64,000 bases of DNA from Chrysomallon squamiferum (Eukaryota > Mollusca > Gastropoda > Neomphalida > Peltospiridae), in contig CM022670.1 of NCBI GenBank assembly GCA_012295275.1, forward strand, positions 41,784,974-41,848,973. The letters are read 5' to 3'. The notes beneath the pieces are model-generated. The model saw nothing but the letters and a program-made list of their open reading frames with translations. It ran no database searches and had not been told where the DNA came from. A program made the position numbers and the translations under genes. How positions within the stretch are numbered: the stretch's first letter is position 1; the number at the start of each line of letters is the position of its first letter. Shown in pieces: positions 52,230 through 64,000 of this stretch.

Positions 52230-52475
52230 AAACACAAAATAAAAGTAGTTTAGTTTTAATTTTTTTAATAATGTTTTGATTGCTTTTTTTCACGAAGCTG
52301 TTGTAAACTGTAATCAGTTTATTTAAATGTTGACGTTGCTTGAAGATAACAATCACTGTGGAACTGAACAATGCATTTATCTATATATAATGAAAAATTA
52401 TAAGATTAAAAGGCATTCAAATAGATAAATAAATAAACAAGGAAGGAAGCAGCCAAGAAGTTAACCAATAAACGT

Positions 52476-53375
52476 GTGGAAATATACAAATTAAAAATTG
52501 TTTAAGAATTAATTTATTTAAGTTTCATATTGTACGTATTGTATTTTTGCTGTCTGCATTGAGGTACGGTGGAGCATCACAAACTGATTTTCTCTTTTCA
52601 GAAGACAAGTACTCTCGAAATTTTTTTTTTTTTTTTTTTTTATTCCTGTGGCTTCAGGCATAAAGTTTATATTAAATATATAAATTTGTGATAATGGTAT
52701 AATTTTATATAGGGAATGTTCGGAATGCTGCCAGTGATAAGTCTGTTGGCTATTGATTGGCTATCATTAACGAATATTTTATGAGTAATTCATAACAGCA
52801 TGAAAAACACGCAGTAAAGCCTTTGAAAGTTAAATAGAAAATTTTAAATATGTATTGTACTTACTATATCCAATCTGTTATATTTATTAACAATGCTATG
52901 ACGTCATAAAGAAAGCACATGACCTCTTTTCTCATACAAAGCAGAAGACGTCAGCATTCTGTTTTTCGTTCTGGCTGTGATTTACGGAAGGGAAATTTGA
53001 CAGTGGTTTGTTAAATTATGGGGAATTTTCTAGATAAATACGAAACACGTAAGTTAGGTCGACTTATATAATTGTAAGTACGAGGTTTTAATCAAATAAC
53101 ATTTAGAAATTTTAGACGACCTATATGTTATAGTACATGAAGTATTGTTGTAGAAACATTTGATGTTATTTTTTTGTAACCCATTCCCTAGAACGAGTGC
53201 AGTAATTAATTTTCCTCGTTAATTGTTATCAAATATTATAATTATAAATATTAAACACTGCATTTTTCCACGATCAGTAAGCGATATTTCATATGGACAT
53301 TTTTTTTTTTTTAATTATTATAATTTAAAAAAATAAAATAAAATAAATAAATAAATAATAATAAATAAATAATAA

Positions 53376-53406
<31 letters not shown>

Positions 53407-53767
53407 AATAAAAATAATTAAACAAAAAAAAAATAAATAAAAAAGGAAATAAATAAGGAAAGAAAGAAAGAAAAAAATAATTAAAAAAAGAAGAAAGAAA
53501 AAACGTACATTTTTATATTTGATACTCAAGTCGTAACAGACTGGATCAGGATTAGTAAGGAGGATCGATCCTGCCATCTCTTAAGTGTTTAAAAATGATT
53601 CCAGTTCTAATTTTGATTTTTTAATATTAATATTTACTATTATTTATTTATTTATTTATTAGAGAGATGAAAACAAAAGAAAACAAAACATTATTGTTGT
53701 TGTTGTTATTATTATAAAAGAAATAATAAAGGAACAAAAAACAAAGGAAGCATTTGTTTAAAGTTGT
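52476..53767. other. Region between the U4 array and the SVWC-ShKT gene
   Basis: T-homopolymer at 52620-52640, then a promoter-like patch with two CRE-like sites: TGACGTCA at 52899-52906 and AGACGTCAG near 52947. After it, an ATG at 53018 opens MGNFLDKYET followed by a donor-like GTAAGT at 53049. No continuing exon was found. A/TAAA-rich low-complexity DNA fills 53325-53500. Confidence 0.4.
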
Positions 53768-53773
53768 TTTATT
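53768..53773 (-). terminator. Candidate poly(A) signal of the SVWC-ShKT gene
   Basis: AATAAA on the minus strand, about 1.4 kb beyond the stop at 55197. The interval 53774-55196 is otherwise AT-rich 3' UTR-like sequence without another gene. Confidence 0.45.
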
Positions 53774-55196
53774 TATTAAAAAGTATCACACACTAGATGT
53801 CCAGCATCTAACAGGAAAACAAAACAAATATAAAAATGTTAATAACAAAGAAAATAACAGTTTTAAAAACTTTTGTAAAGTGAAGATATATTTTTCAAGG
53901 CTAATAAAGCAAATGCTATCACAGTTTTGATTTTCTTGACGAGAAAGGCCATGTGTATCACAAGACAGTTAATTAAATATGGGCTGATGTTAAAGTGTAA
54001 TTTAAGTTGCATATACTAATGATGATATCAACTTTACTTCCAAAGTTTTTATTTATTTATTTTGTTTCACCAGTTTTTGGTGATCAATAAAAATAACGTT
54101 TTTGAGGATGCACAGAGATTAATACTGTTTCTTCATTATGACTTCATTTTGCAACAGAAATGTAAAATTATAATAATAAAATCATATTAGACTAGGTCAT
54201 TCCATAGATGCAGTGTCCTCTGTCAGCATTTTTATAAATAATAATTTTTATTTTTTTTATTTTTTTTATTTTTTTAAATTTAAATTTAAATTTCTCTGAT
54301 GTTCAAACAATAATGTTTAACCTGCACAAATAATATGGAAAAAACTATAAACACGTTTCACTAGAAAAAAGGAAACAATATAAAAACCGACAGGTGAATG
54401 GGATGACAAAACTTATGAGTAAAGGCACATTTTGTTTTTTAATCTGGCAGAGTAAAGGAGAGAAAACTCACACACACAAAATACCCACCAAAAAAAAAAA
54501 AAAACAGTCTGTAACATTACAATGACCTACCAGGCTAAAAGTTATTAGCATTAGTATAAAGTTAAAAGGATAATAAATTCTACTTCTCCTGAATGTAAGT
54601 ATAGTTTATCATTAAAAACAATATAAAAATAAAATATTTACTAAAGATATGTGCTGTATCAAGTAGAACAGTGAACTCCTGAATGAAATATATAAACAAT
54701 AAAGAATATTATAAATTTGTATAATAATAAAAAAGATAAATAAAATATAAAAAACGTATATAGATGCTAAGGCTTATTAAGTTGTAGGAAGTCACCATAT
54801 TCAACTTGCATTTTCAGTCACTTTGATTCAGAAGGCAAATTTGAATAGTCACAATTGGTCACACAGATATTTCAAGCTGTCTATAACAAAGATTACATTA
54901 AGTAGCTTCACATATACTGGTTACTGTAGACATGTCCAGTAAATAACAGTGATTATAGCAGACAATTCTTAGTCACCATGGTTACAGAATGTAGTTTAAA
55001 ATAGTAATATTTACAGTTATGTAAGTAAGTGAAGTCACCATGGCAACAAAGTGTAATGTCTATGATGTAACTGAAATCACCAAGATGGTTTGTTATGACT
55101 GTTAACAAGAATGAGGTAATTAGTTTCATATGATTTTCATCTTTAGAGTTTGGAGTTTCCAGTAACTTTGTGTCCACAAAACATCCATTTTTTTGT

Positions 55197-55325
55197 TTAA
55201 CACAACCTGAAATAAAGAATTTTAAAACATACTTAATAACAGTACACAAATGACACACACACACACACACACAGACACACACAGTTTTATATTTATGTTC
55301 ACTTATCAGCTCACTTAGTCTCTCT

Positions 55326-55423
<98 letters not shown>

Positions 55424-55589
55424 GGAAAGAAAGAAAGTATAAAATGTCTGGATTTGAGATTTCATGGAGAACAGTTTAAAAACAAAACCAATTTTTTGTC
55501 ATTTCTCAAGTTTAACATTCCTGAAAGATTCTAAAACAAAATCAAATAAATATTTATCTCTTACTGATGTATACACTTGTTTTTAGTAT

Positions 55590-55633
<44 letters not shown>

Positions 55634-57107
55634 CAAAAATGTGTACTACACACTCACCCACATGTCTTCTTGCAGTACTTCACTGTGTAGTTGTAGAACT
55701 TGGCAGCAGGATCACACGGGTTGGGCACAGTATTCCAAAACCAACACGAGAAGTCACTCGCTTGGTCGTAGCAGTCTACAGTGTCAACAGAGACGTAACA
55801 AACACATTAAACTATTTTACTTTAATACAGACACTATATGAAGATTATGTTGCATCAAATAATGACATTTAAATATCAAAGTAATATTTGTGGAAAAGTG
55901 ATATCGGTTATGAAAACTAAAGCAGACGTTGGCCTGTGTTGTAAGAAAAGAGAGAGATGAAGAGAGAATTTTATCTCTAATGTTGTTGTTGTAAATACTG
56001 ACTTACAGTTTGGTGGTAAAGTTGTAAATACTGACTTACAGTTTGGTGGTAAAGTTGTAAATACTGACTTACAGTTTGGTGGTAATGTTGTAAATACTGA
56101 CTTACAGTTTGGTGGTAAAGTTGTAAATACACTTACAGTTTGGTGGTAAAGTTGTAAATACTGACTTACAGTTTGGTGGTAAAGTTGTAAATACTGACTT
56201 ACAGTTTGGTGGTAATGTTGTAAATACTGACTTACAGTCTGGTGGTAAAGTTGTAAATACTGACTTACAGTTTGGTGGTAAAGTTGTAAATACTGACTTA
56301 CAGTTTGGTGGTAATGTTGTAAATACTGACTTACAGTTTGGTGGTAAAGTTGTAAATACTGACTTACAGTTTGGTTATAATGTTGTAAATACTGACTTAC
56401 AGTTTGGTGGTAAAGTTGTAAATACTGACTTACAGTTTGGTTATAATGTTGTAAATACTGACTTACAGTTTGGTGGTAAAGTGGTAAATACTGACTTACA
56501 GTTTGGTTATAATGTTGTAAATACTGACTTACAGTTTGGTGGTAAAGTTGTAAATACTGACTTACAGTTTGGTTATAATGTTGTAAATACTGACTTACAG
56601 TTTGGTGGTAAAGTGGGCAGGGGGTTAGATGAGTCGCACTGGAGGACGTCACAGCAGGCAGGGAACGGAGCAGTGGAGTTACTGACTTTGTGACAGTTAG
56701 CAGAGTCAGGGTTCTCCCAAACCTCTATCTGTCTGCACCTGACAACAAACACCACAAACACAATCAGACTGACAACATAATTATGTAACAAATGTTAATT
56801 TCATATTCTTTTGTTATTGTCTGAAATCAAATCACTAACCTTTTATTAGCTTGATACAAAATTAAATAAAACAATGGTTTTTTAAAAAAAGAGAGAGGAA
56901 ATAGCTGCTACATAGTAAAAACAATTGTTGTTGTTATTAGGGGTTTTCCTTGCTATGATTTGCTGTTATAATAATACTGTAAAAATACCCAATTACATTT
57001 TGTTGTGTATCTGTATATGTTACGGCATTTAACTTAAAAAAGAACAATATAATAATCTGAGAGAAAGAAAACAAATACCCCAAAACCTGTGTGCATTGTG
57101 TGTGTGT

Positions 57108-57170
<63 letters not shown>

Positions 57171-58096
57171 AATGAATCTATAAGTTAAAATATTACAGTT
57201 TGTGTAAACTAGAAAACATAAAACACTGTAATACACAAATGGATTTATAATTTTTTTTTTTTTTTAGTCTGCTTAAAATTACAAAAATACTGTAGTAATT
57301 TTTTCTAAATATGGATTTTACAAAAACCTTTATCACTGAATCCAGTACACACACAGAGAGATCACATATAAATAAAATTAAATATTTGCAATGAAGTAGT
57401 TATATTTACTTGATATAACAAATAGTGTCTAGTGTTATCAAGATTTACAGTATTATCATATTAAATGTATGAAATTATTGAATTTCTCACAACACCATGG
57501 AAGATAGATAAAAAAAACAACATACGTTTCTTCAATGATCCAGATGCCCACTGACTGTGAAAAGTAACAAATGTTTCTGTCACATGTTCCTGCAGCTGAT
57601 GGCCAGGACTCTAAGTGACTGCGATTCACTCCATTGTAGTCAAAACAACCAGCTGAAACAGTTACACATACACTTCAATACTGATAACAAACACACTATC
57701 TTACACACTCACATATACTCACACACACATATATACACATATAATAAAACAAAATGAATAATGTTGTGTAAATGACGAAAGTGAAATAATTTAATTTTTA
57801 TAATTGCTTTTATAAAACTGCAATGTAACAAGGTTAAAACGTAATATTAAATGTTAAATAAAAAGGAAGAACAGAAAATGGCGATCTGGCAGTTTTAGTA
57901 CAGAGTACCAAACTATTAAAAATATCGCAGACTTACACGCTGTTTTCACTTTGGTTCTGATCTTCACTTCTGTCGTGACTGAAAGTGATTCCACTTGATA
58001 AAAAATGTGAGAAAGAGATAAAATTAATAACACAGGGAAGAAGAACCAGCGCAAAGCATTAGAAATATATCGTCGAATTCCAACATGGGCAGCCAT
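55197..58096 (-). CDS. Secreted SVWC + ShKT domain protein
   Basis: Five exons on the minus strand: 58096-57937, 57652-57526, 56738-56599, 55775-55658, 55206-55197. All are GT-AG and in frame, giving 184 residues. A basic N-terminus is followed by a hydrophobic signal (FFFPVLLILSLSHIFY), so the product is secreted or membrane-anchored. Residues of about 55-135 hold eight cysteines in the single-domain von Willebrand type C pattern (GCFDYNG, TCDRNIC, TCRQIEVW, NCHKV, PACCDVLQC). A Pro-rich linker leads to a six-cysteine ShKT domain (CYDQASDFSCWFW, then YCKKTCGLC at the very end). The last exon adds only four codons including the stop. Arthropod SVWC proteins include immune-induced factors and ShKT modules occur in many secreted proteins; a role here is unknown. 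The exon 3 donor lies in a 19-copy minisatellite. Confidence 0.85.
55250..55421. repeat. Compound (CA)n / (CT)n / (CA)n microsatellite
   Basis: CA at 55254-55281, CT at about 55319-55379 with one CC interruption, CA at 55379-55420. It sits in the last intron of the SVWC-ShKT gene, close to its 10-bp coding terminal exon. Confidence 0.94.
55589..55632. repeat. (CA)n microsatellite
   Basis: About 44 bp of CA units in the same intron, some 25 bases after the exon 4 donor in transcript direction. Confidence 0.95.
55985..56613 (-). repeat. 33-bp minisatellite with 19 copies of the SVWC-ShKT exon 3 donor
   Basis: Nineteen units of 33 bp; one is 2 bp short and several carry GGTTATAAT in place of GGTGGTAAA. 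Read on the minus strand each unit is ACCAAACT then GTAAGTCAGTATTTACAAC. The first unit in transcript order (56599) supplies the real exon 3 end and donor; the other 18 continue into the intron. Frames open across it are periodic artefacts. Confidence 0.95.
57113..57168. repeat. (GA)n microsatellite
   Basis: About 55 bp of GA units in intron 2 of the SVWC-ShKT gene. Confidence 0.95.
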
Positions 58097-58574
58097 ATTG
58101 TTTACCAGGTGACGTCACAATCTGAATAGTGTAATACTGATTTGCTGATTATATAATGACATACATTTTTTTTTTTTTTTTTATCGATCTATATTCCTGC
58201 TAATTAATTCTCATCATTTATATCTGAAATAATAATAAAAAAAAGACGAAAAAGAAGGAAAAAAGGAAAGAAAATAAAATCCCTTGGTTACAAGGTCAAG
58301 GTAGTTAACTCCAGTTAAAGAACAAACGCAAAAAGGCATTAAAGCATGAGCATTAGCTTATCTCTATTTTCATTTTTTCATTGTCTGAAATTGAGCGACT
58401 ATCCCTTTATTACCTTTAAAAGTGCACAGACAATTTTTTTTTTTTTTTTTTTAAAGAGGAAATAGCCATCTATACAGTAATGCTTTGTTGTTACTGGTTT
58501 ATTTTTTATTTTTGCAAGTTTGCCGTTTTAACAATGCTATACAAATATTCCATTAGTCTGTCTGTATGTATGCA

Positions 58575-58609
<35 letters not shown>

Positions 58610-59150
58610 TTATAATTTACAGAAATGTACAAAATAAACTGAGAACCCACACAAAACCCTCTCATCTCTCTATGATGAAGGTGAAAACTGAATAAACACA
58701 AATGATACACACACACAGTGTTCTTCGTATTTCTATGCAAAGCTAAAATGGCATTCTCCACAAAACTACTTATTACCTAATCCTTAACTTTATTATAAAC
58801 CAATAATTTAATAACAAACACATACACAGCTGTTTAAGGTACCCTACAGACCACACCCTCCTTTTCTTTCACATTTACAGATGTGTATCCTGGTTATTTG
58901 AACAAGAAAGACCTGGGTGAGTTCGTTCTTGGCTTTATGTATTCATAAATCCTAAATTTACAACCACCACAACAATGGTAGACTGGATAGTAATAATGGT
59001 GGTGGATGTAGTATGAGTAATAACAACAACAACAACAATAACACTGGCAGATGTAGCAGACATAATAAAAAGCAAGTTTTAAATAAATGACATTTTCTTT
59101 ATTAATAGTTTGGGAAGAAGCACATTGTTAAATAAAAGGACACACAAGAG
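58097..59150. other. SVWC-ShKT upstream region and ASXL 3' flank
   Basis: The right part carries the ASXL 3' end and the left part should hold the SVWC-ShKT promoter. T-homopolymers lie at 58166-58182 and 58434-58452 and a (GT)n run at 58578-58607. No other gene signal. Confidence 0.5.
59098..59103 (-). terminator. Candidate ASXL poly(A) signal
   Basis: AATAAA on the minus strand, about 48 bases past the stop codon; this gives a very short 3' UTR. Another TTTATT-like site further left could be used instead. Confidence 0.4.
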
Positions 59151-62100
59151 TCAGGTGGTGATCAGACACGTAACACATAACCGAGATGGACCGATACAGT
59201 CGTCGTGGCAGAAAGCACCACACTTTTTACACATCACCAATGCTTTCAGACTACACGCACACGCTGTCTGCCCCACACCATCTGACACGGGAACTGTTGT
59301 CACCGACGACCCCAGTGCTGCTGTCATAGTGGGCTGCAATATGACAGTAGCAACACTGGATGAAGTGGCAGAGATGCACTGAATGTTTGAAATTGTACTT
59401 GTAGGTAAAATAGACACAGGCTTTGTAAGCAAGCTGGCTACTTTGGTCTCCACACCAGACACAAGCTGTCCTGACATGACACTGCTACTGCTGTTGCTCT
59501 GGTTGTTAACTGTCTGCGTCACGTGGACGATGTTGCCAGAGACAACAGGCTGAGGTGCAGCAAGTCGAATGATGTGGTGAGGAGACCCTTCACGACTTAC
59601 TCGAGTAGCAGTGCCAACGTTTGATAAAAAATTGATCTCGTCCGTATTTAAGTTTAAAACAATTTCACCGTCACTGTTGGCTGGGTTGTTGTTGTCCAGG
59701 GAGCCGTCACCCACACTGGCAGGTCTGACCACAGTGACCACACCTGCCTGACTGACATTGTTAGGGGGGGCACTGGACGCCCTGGGGGGCGACTTAGCCA
59801 ACATTGCACGAAGGTTTTCATGTGTTATTCTTCTTACACCTTCAGTTTTGGTGCCCGAAACAGCAGGGATGGTGACAACCTTTGTTGGGATGGGCGTGGC
59901 TATAGTGGTAGCCAACACAGTCTTGACTGGGTCACTGACAAACAACACAGTGTCCTGATTTAAAACATTATTAGCAGTCACAAAAATTATTTGTTTTGTA
60001 GGTGTTGCAGGGCACTCAGACACTACAGGCAAACACTTTGATGAAAGTGTCACTATTTTGCTGATGACTGGCGAGGTTGCTGATGGAACGATGCCAGATA
60101 AAATTGGTGTTGATGATCGACTCACATCCACCATCACCGACTGTTCACTCTGCGGTGATGATGTCATCACATCTTGAGAAAACAATAACTTAGACGCACT
60201 TGGCTGATTTATCTGTGAAACTGGAGAAACTGGATTACTTCCCTTGCTTAAACTTTTCTCCAGCTCCTGCTGGCAGATGGCCAGGGAACGCTGTAAATTT
60301 ATACCATTGCTGTTTTTAGAAACCTCCGTCTTGCCCGGACTTTGAACAGCTGCACTTTTCACACCTGGCAGCATCCTGTTCTGATTTGTCAACAAAATGT
60401 TGGGATGGTTTTTCACAGCAGGAGTTGGACTAGCACTTTGTTCTCTGGGTTCCGCCTGGCCGACTGTTGCGCCTCGCTGAGCTCGAGCTCGAGTCTGTGC
60501 TTTGATCTGAGCCAATGTCCTCGTCTGAGCCTGCACTGGAATCTTGTTAGGTGAGCTCACTCCGCTCAGCAGGCTGCGCACAGACGCGTTCGGCAGCACC
60601 GCCCGAACAGGAGTGGGGTGCACAACAGTGACCGACGAGTGACCTTTAGCGGCCTGAGTCTGTGCTTTGATTTGTGCCAATGTCCGAGTGTGATACTGTT
60701 GCAGTCTGATCGGTGATGTCACGCCGGCTGTTGAAGACACTGCCACCGTAGCTGTCTTCACACTTGAAGTAAACTGCACAACCTGCGGAGTTGTTGTGGT
60801 CTGTATGACAGTGGAGACTGGGGTGACGCTGTTAGACGGCTGAGATTTCTGCATCCTCGCAGCCTCTGTCTGAGCTTTGATTTGAGCGAGAGTTCTGGCC
60901 TGAGCCTGTTTCTGGCTGAGAGCTATTCGCGCCCGCTTCGCGGAGGAGGGGCTGTCTTCTGATGGTGGGTTCAACCTGATAATCAGCGGCTCCACCACCT
61001 GCTCACTTTTCACACTGTCCACCGTCCGTACAGCCTTGTCCGTGACAGTTGTTAACAAGCCAACCTGCGAACCGTTCACAGCTGCCACGCTGTTTGTCAC
61101 ACTCTCCATGCTGGAGGCTACCTCTTTGCTGACTGCCTGTCTACGCAGCATGGATGACACCAGTATCTTGTTCTTGTTCTTGATGATCAGTGATTGCACT
61201 TTGGGCTGGGGGACTGGAGACGAAGCTTTGGTCACAGAGGGACCTGTGGCCTTTGGAACATCAGTCAAAACTCTGTGTAAACAGAAAAATAACTATTAAA
61301 ATACACAGCTCTAAAATCATTTCATGTCTTACGTAAAACAACTTTATCTGTTTTTATATATATATATATATATATGGATGGATTAATAGATGGATGGTTA
61401 GATAGACATATAGATACATTCATTCAAAAGTTTACAATCATATTTTCATTTTTATTTTTCTGGCCAATATAGAAAAACAATGAACAAAATGAAAAAAAAT
61501 TATTAATAATAGCCACATAATTTAACACAGTATTGTTGCAATAAGTCTTAGAAGCACACACACACTAAAACAAAATGAGTGTCACTTACCTCTGTCCCCA
61601 AACTGGCTCAAAGTATTTGGCCTGTAAAACAACAAAAAAACATTTGAAAGAAAATGTATTTAAAATGACAGTAATGCGACAAGAAACCAGAATAAATCAG
61701 CCCATCCTCTGTGTGCTGCTAAAGTAACAAAAAAGAAAAGAAAGAAAGAAGAAAAACCAGTTCTTAAATATTTGAAGTGTACTCTGCTGTTAACTCACTA
61801 AAAGTATATTGTTTTATGTTTAAATAATGAAAAATGTTACCATCTCTGATTTAACTTAAGCAGCCTGTTGTTAAAATCAGGAATGTGTCTTGTAAACTAC
61901 CAAAGACTTTGTAACAAACACCAGCTGTTCTCAGAAATCTTTTTTTTTTTTGTATGCCACAATATATGTAAGTAGATAATTAAGTAGATAATATTTATAA
62001 ACAGGAAAAAAAAAAAAAAAAAATAAATAAAAAAAAAAAAAAAGAAATTTGTCTACCTTCCATGGATCCAGTTTATTTTGGTCTTTTTCCTCTTCCTGTT

Positions 62101-63615
62101 TTAAACGCTGCTGGTTTTCAGGAGTGAATTCTCCTGTAACATACAAACATAATAATAACAACAACAACAGCATATAACTGAGTTATATTGCAGAGTACAT
62201 GTATAGTAGCTAATGCCTTTAAAATACTTTCTATTAATGTAATGTTCTACCTTCCCTCTCAAAATACAAGTAAAATTAACAAACCAACTAAAGATAATGC
62301 AAACATTATCTTCAACACACAATTTCAGGTTAACTAAAAGAAGTGACACAATCAGCAAATAAAAATACAGTTAAATGAACCATAAAATGAGAAAAGTGTA
62401 CGCCGCATACAACATTACTGAATGGTAACAAAAATAAATATTTTAATAAAGAGTTATTATTAGTTTTTGTAATAGAAACGTTTATACATCTAGTTTACAA
62501 CACAGGTAGAAGAAAAGACATTACCATCTGCCAGTCTGTCTCTCCACTCTTGCAAAGCCTTCGCAAAAAATTCATTATTCAAAGCAGTGGGACTCATTCT
62601 GAAATGAAAGACGTCTTTGTATAAAACATCTTTGCAAGCATTGAAAGAGTGAAAAGCATGGTGGAGAAATGATTTTAAGGCAAACAAACAATTATAAATA
62701 ATTTTGACTGGCTATATTGTTTGAAACAAAATCTGAAAGTCAGTGATGTCATAATGAACCAAGAGACATGATACATTTTAAAATATTATTTGAAACAAAA
62801 TGTTACAGTGATTAATTAACTTTTTTCACCAAGTTTTTTCTTCTTTTTTCTGAGTTTAATAGTCTGAAAATATTCATGTTTTGTAAAGAATTCAATCAAA
62901 GTTAAAATAAATTTGTGTATTAATTTGTATCATACTTCTGAAAAAATCAACAAAAAAGTAGAACAATAAAAAATATCAGTACCAGTTTTTAAACAGTAAA
63001 AGTGGACAGATGAAAGTTTATTTTTTTCAGTTTAAAAGACTTTCTGTTCACTAAGAAAACTCACTAAATTTTTAAAATAACTTTCCTATCACTCTACAGT
63101 GAGAGTCACTCAGTTAGTGTGGGTTGAGGCAGACAGACTTGTCAGCAGAAGGCTGTGAATGGGGAGAGCACAAAATGTGAAAATGTCAGCTTTAACACTT
63201 GTCTGTAACAAGCCCAACTAGTTGTCCAAACAACAAACTAAAATAACAGTTTCTTTAACTGTGCCCAGATTTTGTTAGAAACTGACTGTGAAGTGAATAG
63301 GAAGTCAACTGTGAAGTCATTTGTGAAGCCATTATTAAATCAACTGGGATTCAAAGCTTCTATGAAAATTCTGTCGTTTGATTATGTATGGATTTTTTTT
63401 TAACTGCATAATAGATTCATTTGGCTGAATTGTTTTATCAGTTTGTAAGAAAGTTGGAGTTGTCTGGGATACAGTGAGACATCCTGTGAGTTAAACTGAA
63501 CTCACCTCAGCGTGTTGTCACTCTGGACGAGTTTGTCACACTCTGGAAGCAGAGTTATCAGCTTGTACTGGTACGACTGTGGCAGCAGTCGAAACGTTTC
63601 ACTGTTCAACAAGGC
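59151..63615 (-). CDS. ASXL: Additional sex combs-like (ASXL) protein, 5'-partial
   Basis: Polycomb-type adaptor that activates the BAP1/Calypso H2A deubiquitinase. Exons on the minus strand: 63615-63506, 62598-62525, 62133-62057, 61621-61590, 61272-59151. They are all in phase and give 804 residues; upstream exons lie beyond the window. The first four exons encode the DEUBAD/ASXH domain ([67 protein letters not shown]). The 2.1-kb last exon encodes a long Ser/Thr/Val-rich region in which [10 protein letters not shown] occurs three times. It ends with the C-terminal atypical PHD finger ([20 protein letters not shown] through CVTCL) four residues before the stop. Codon composition of the last exon is clearly more GC-rich than its surroundings. 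Invertebrates usually have one ASXL gene, so no paralogue number is given. Confidence 0.95.
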
Positions 63616-63953
63616 CTGAGAAGATGCAGTAAAAGAATTAAACATGTGTATGTGTAAAACATAAATTTCAATATTACCAAATAACAACAACAAATAACAT
63701 AAAATAAAATAAAAAATAAACAAAGAGCAGTAACTAGAAATGAAAATAAAAATGAATGTTCATCCACAGTGGAATGCTGTTTGAGGTACAAATTTACAAA
63801 AGAACCCATAATACCATGTTATTCAGATTTCATTTAAATTTCTAAATATGAAAATTTATCAAATATATCTAAATTTAACTTATGAATATGTGAAGTACAT
63901 TTTGACTAAAAAAAAAAAGAAACAAAAACCTCCAAAACTACAAGACAGAGAGA

Positions 63954-63987
<34 letters not shown>

Positions 63988-64000
63988 TTCATCACTGTTT
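63616..64000 (-). other. ASXL intron, cut by the window edge
   Basis: AT-rich intron sequence upstream of the first DEUBAD exon seen, with a (CA)n run near 63953-63980. No further exon recognised. Confidence 0.6.

Larger units (their letters stand above)
40270..52475 (+). repeat. Main U4 snRNA tandem array (16 copies)
   Basis: Head-to-tail units on one strand, with starts 722-784 bp apart. Spacers come in two subtypes. Type A has CATGAGGATGTTGTAAACTG, AACAAGGCATTTATC, a (TAAA)n block and AGGTCTCTGTTAATGTTAGA. Type B has CACGAAGCTGTTGTAAACTG, GTGGAAATGAACAATG, a poly-A/(AAT)n block and AGTTCTCAGTTAAAGTTAGA. After copies 4 to 17 the order is A B B A A B A B-like A B A A A B. A degraded spacer fragment at about 40275-40345 opens the array, and a diverged spacer closes it near 52475. 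Confidence 0.95.

Noticed and set aside
54953-55465. 170-codon minus-strand frame overlapping the last SVWC-ShKT exon
   Set aside because: The exon 4 to exon 5 splice enters a different frame, giving the ShKT ending CGLC and a stop at 55197. The long frame crosses microsatellites and 3' UTR.
55876-56652. 258-codon minus-strand frame of repeated QYLQ/HQTVS residues
   Set aside because: It is a frame through the 33-bp splice-donor minisatellite and disagrees with the SVWC-ShKT reading frame.

Overview
The window is eukaryotic nuclear DNA, AT-rich, with intron-rich genes whose exons join at GT-AG junctions, many microsatellites and many minisatellites. The protein set (an intact threonine dehydrogenase, CARM1, ISCA1, EXOSC3, an ASXL homologue, a METTL24-like protein and a secreted SVWC-ShKT protein) fits a bilaterian invertebrate. 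A lophotrochozoan, probably a mollusc, is my inference; I could not check it by search.

Layout, left to right: 1-3921 has no supportable gene. The TDH gene (L-threonine 3-dehydrogenase, minus, eight coding exons, 3922-9282) has a 5' UTR exon near 10725. ISCA1 (plus, 12161-13575) follows with a long 3' UTR. EXOSC3/Rrp40 (minus, 16434-18292) converges on ISCA1 and is head-to-head with CARM1 (plus, 14 coding exons, 19441-27498). Then come a 35-bp satellite (29660-30625) and a deleted pogo/Tigger transposon (31723-32450). A METTL24-like membrane methyltransferase (plus, to 39243) follows. At the right, on the minus strand, are a secreted SVWC-ShKT protein (55197-58096) and the 3' part of an ASXL gene (59151 to beyond the window).

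The most striking feature is a tandem array of 18 U4 spliceosomal snRNA genes, all on the plus strand. Two copies lie inside intron 3 of the METTL24-like gene (36710, 37404) and 16 lie downstream (40780-52229) at a spacing of about 720-785 bp. The mature sequences are nearly identical. The spacers fall into two interleaved subtypes, a sign of unequal exchange and concerted evolution.

A second recurring theme is that several minisatellites sit exactly on, or a few bases from, splice junctions. These are the TDH exon 3 acceptor, the CARM1 exon 8 acceptor and exon 10 donor, the METTL24-like exon 2 acceptor and donor, and the SVWC-ShKT exon 3 donor. In three of them the repeat unit itself carries a splice-site sequence, giving runs of 5, about 10 and 19 tandem candidate splice sites. 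Other oddities are a perfect 67-bp inverted repeat in a TDH intron, a one-base frame discrepancy at a TDH exon junction, and no in-frame ATG for the METTL24-like protein.
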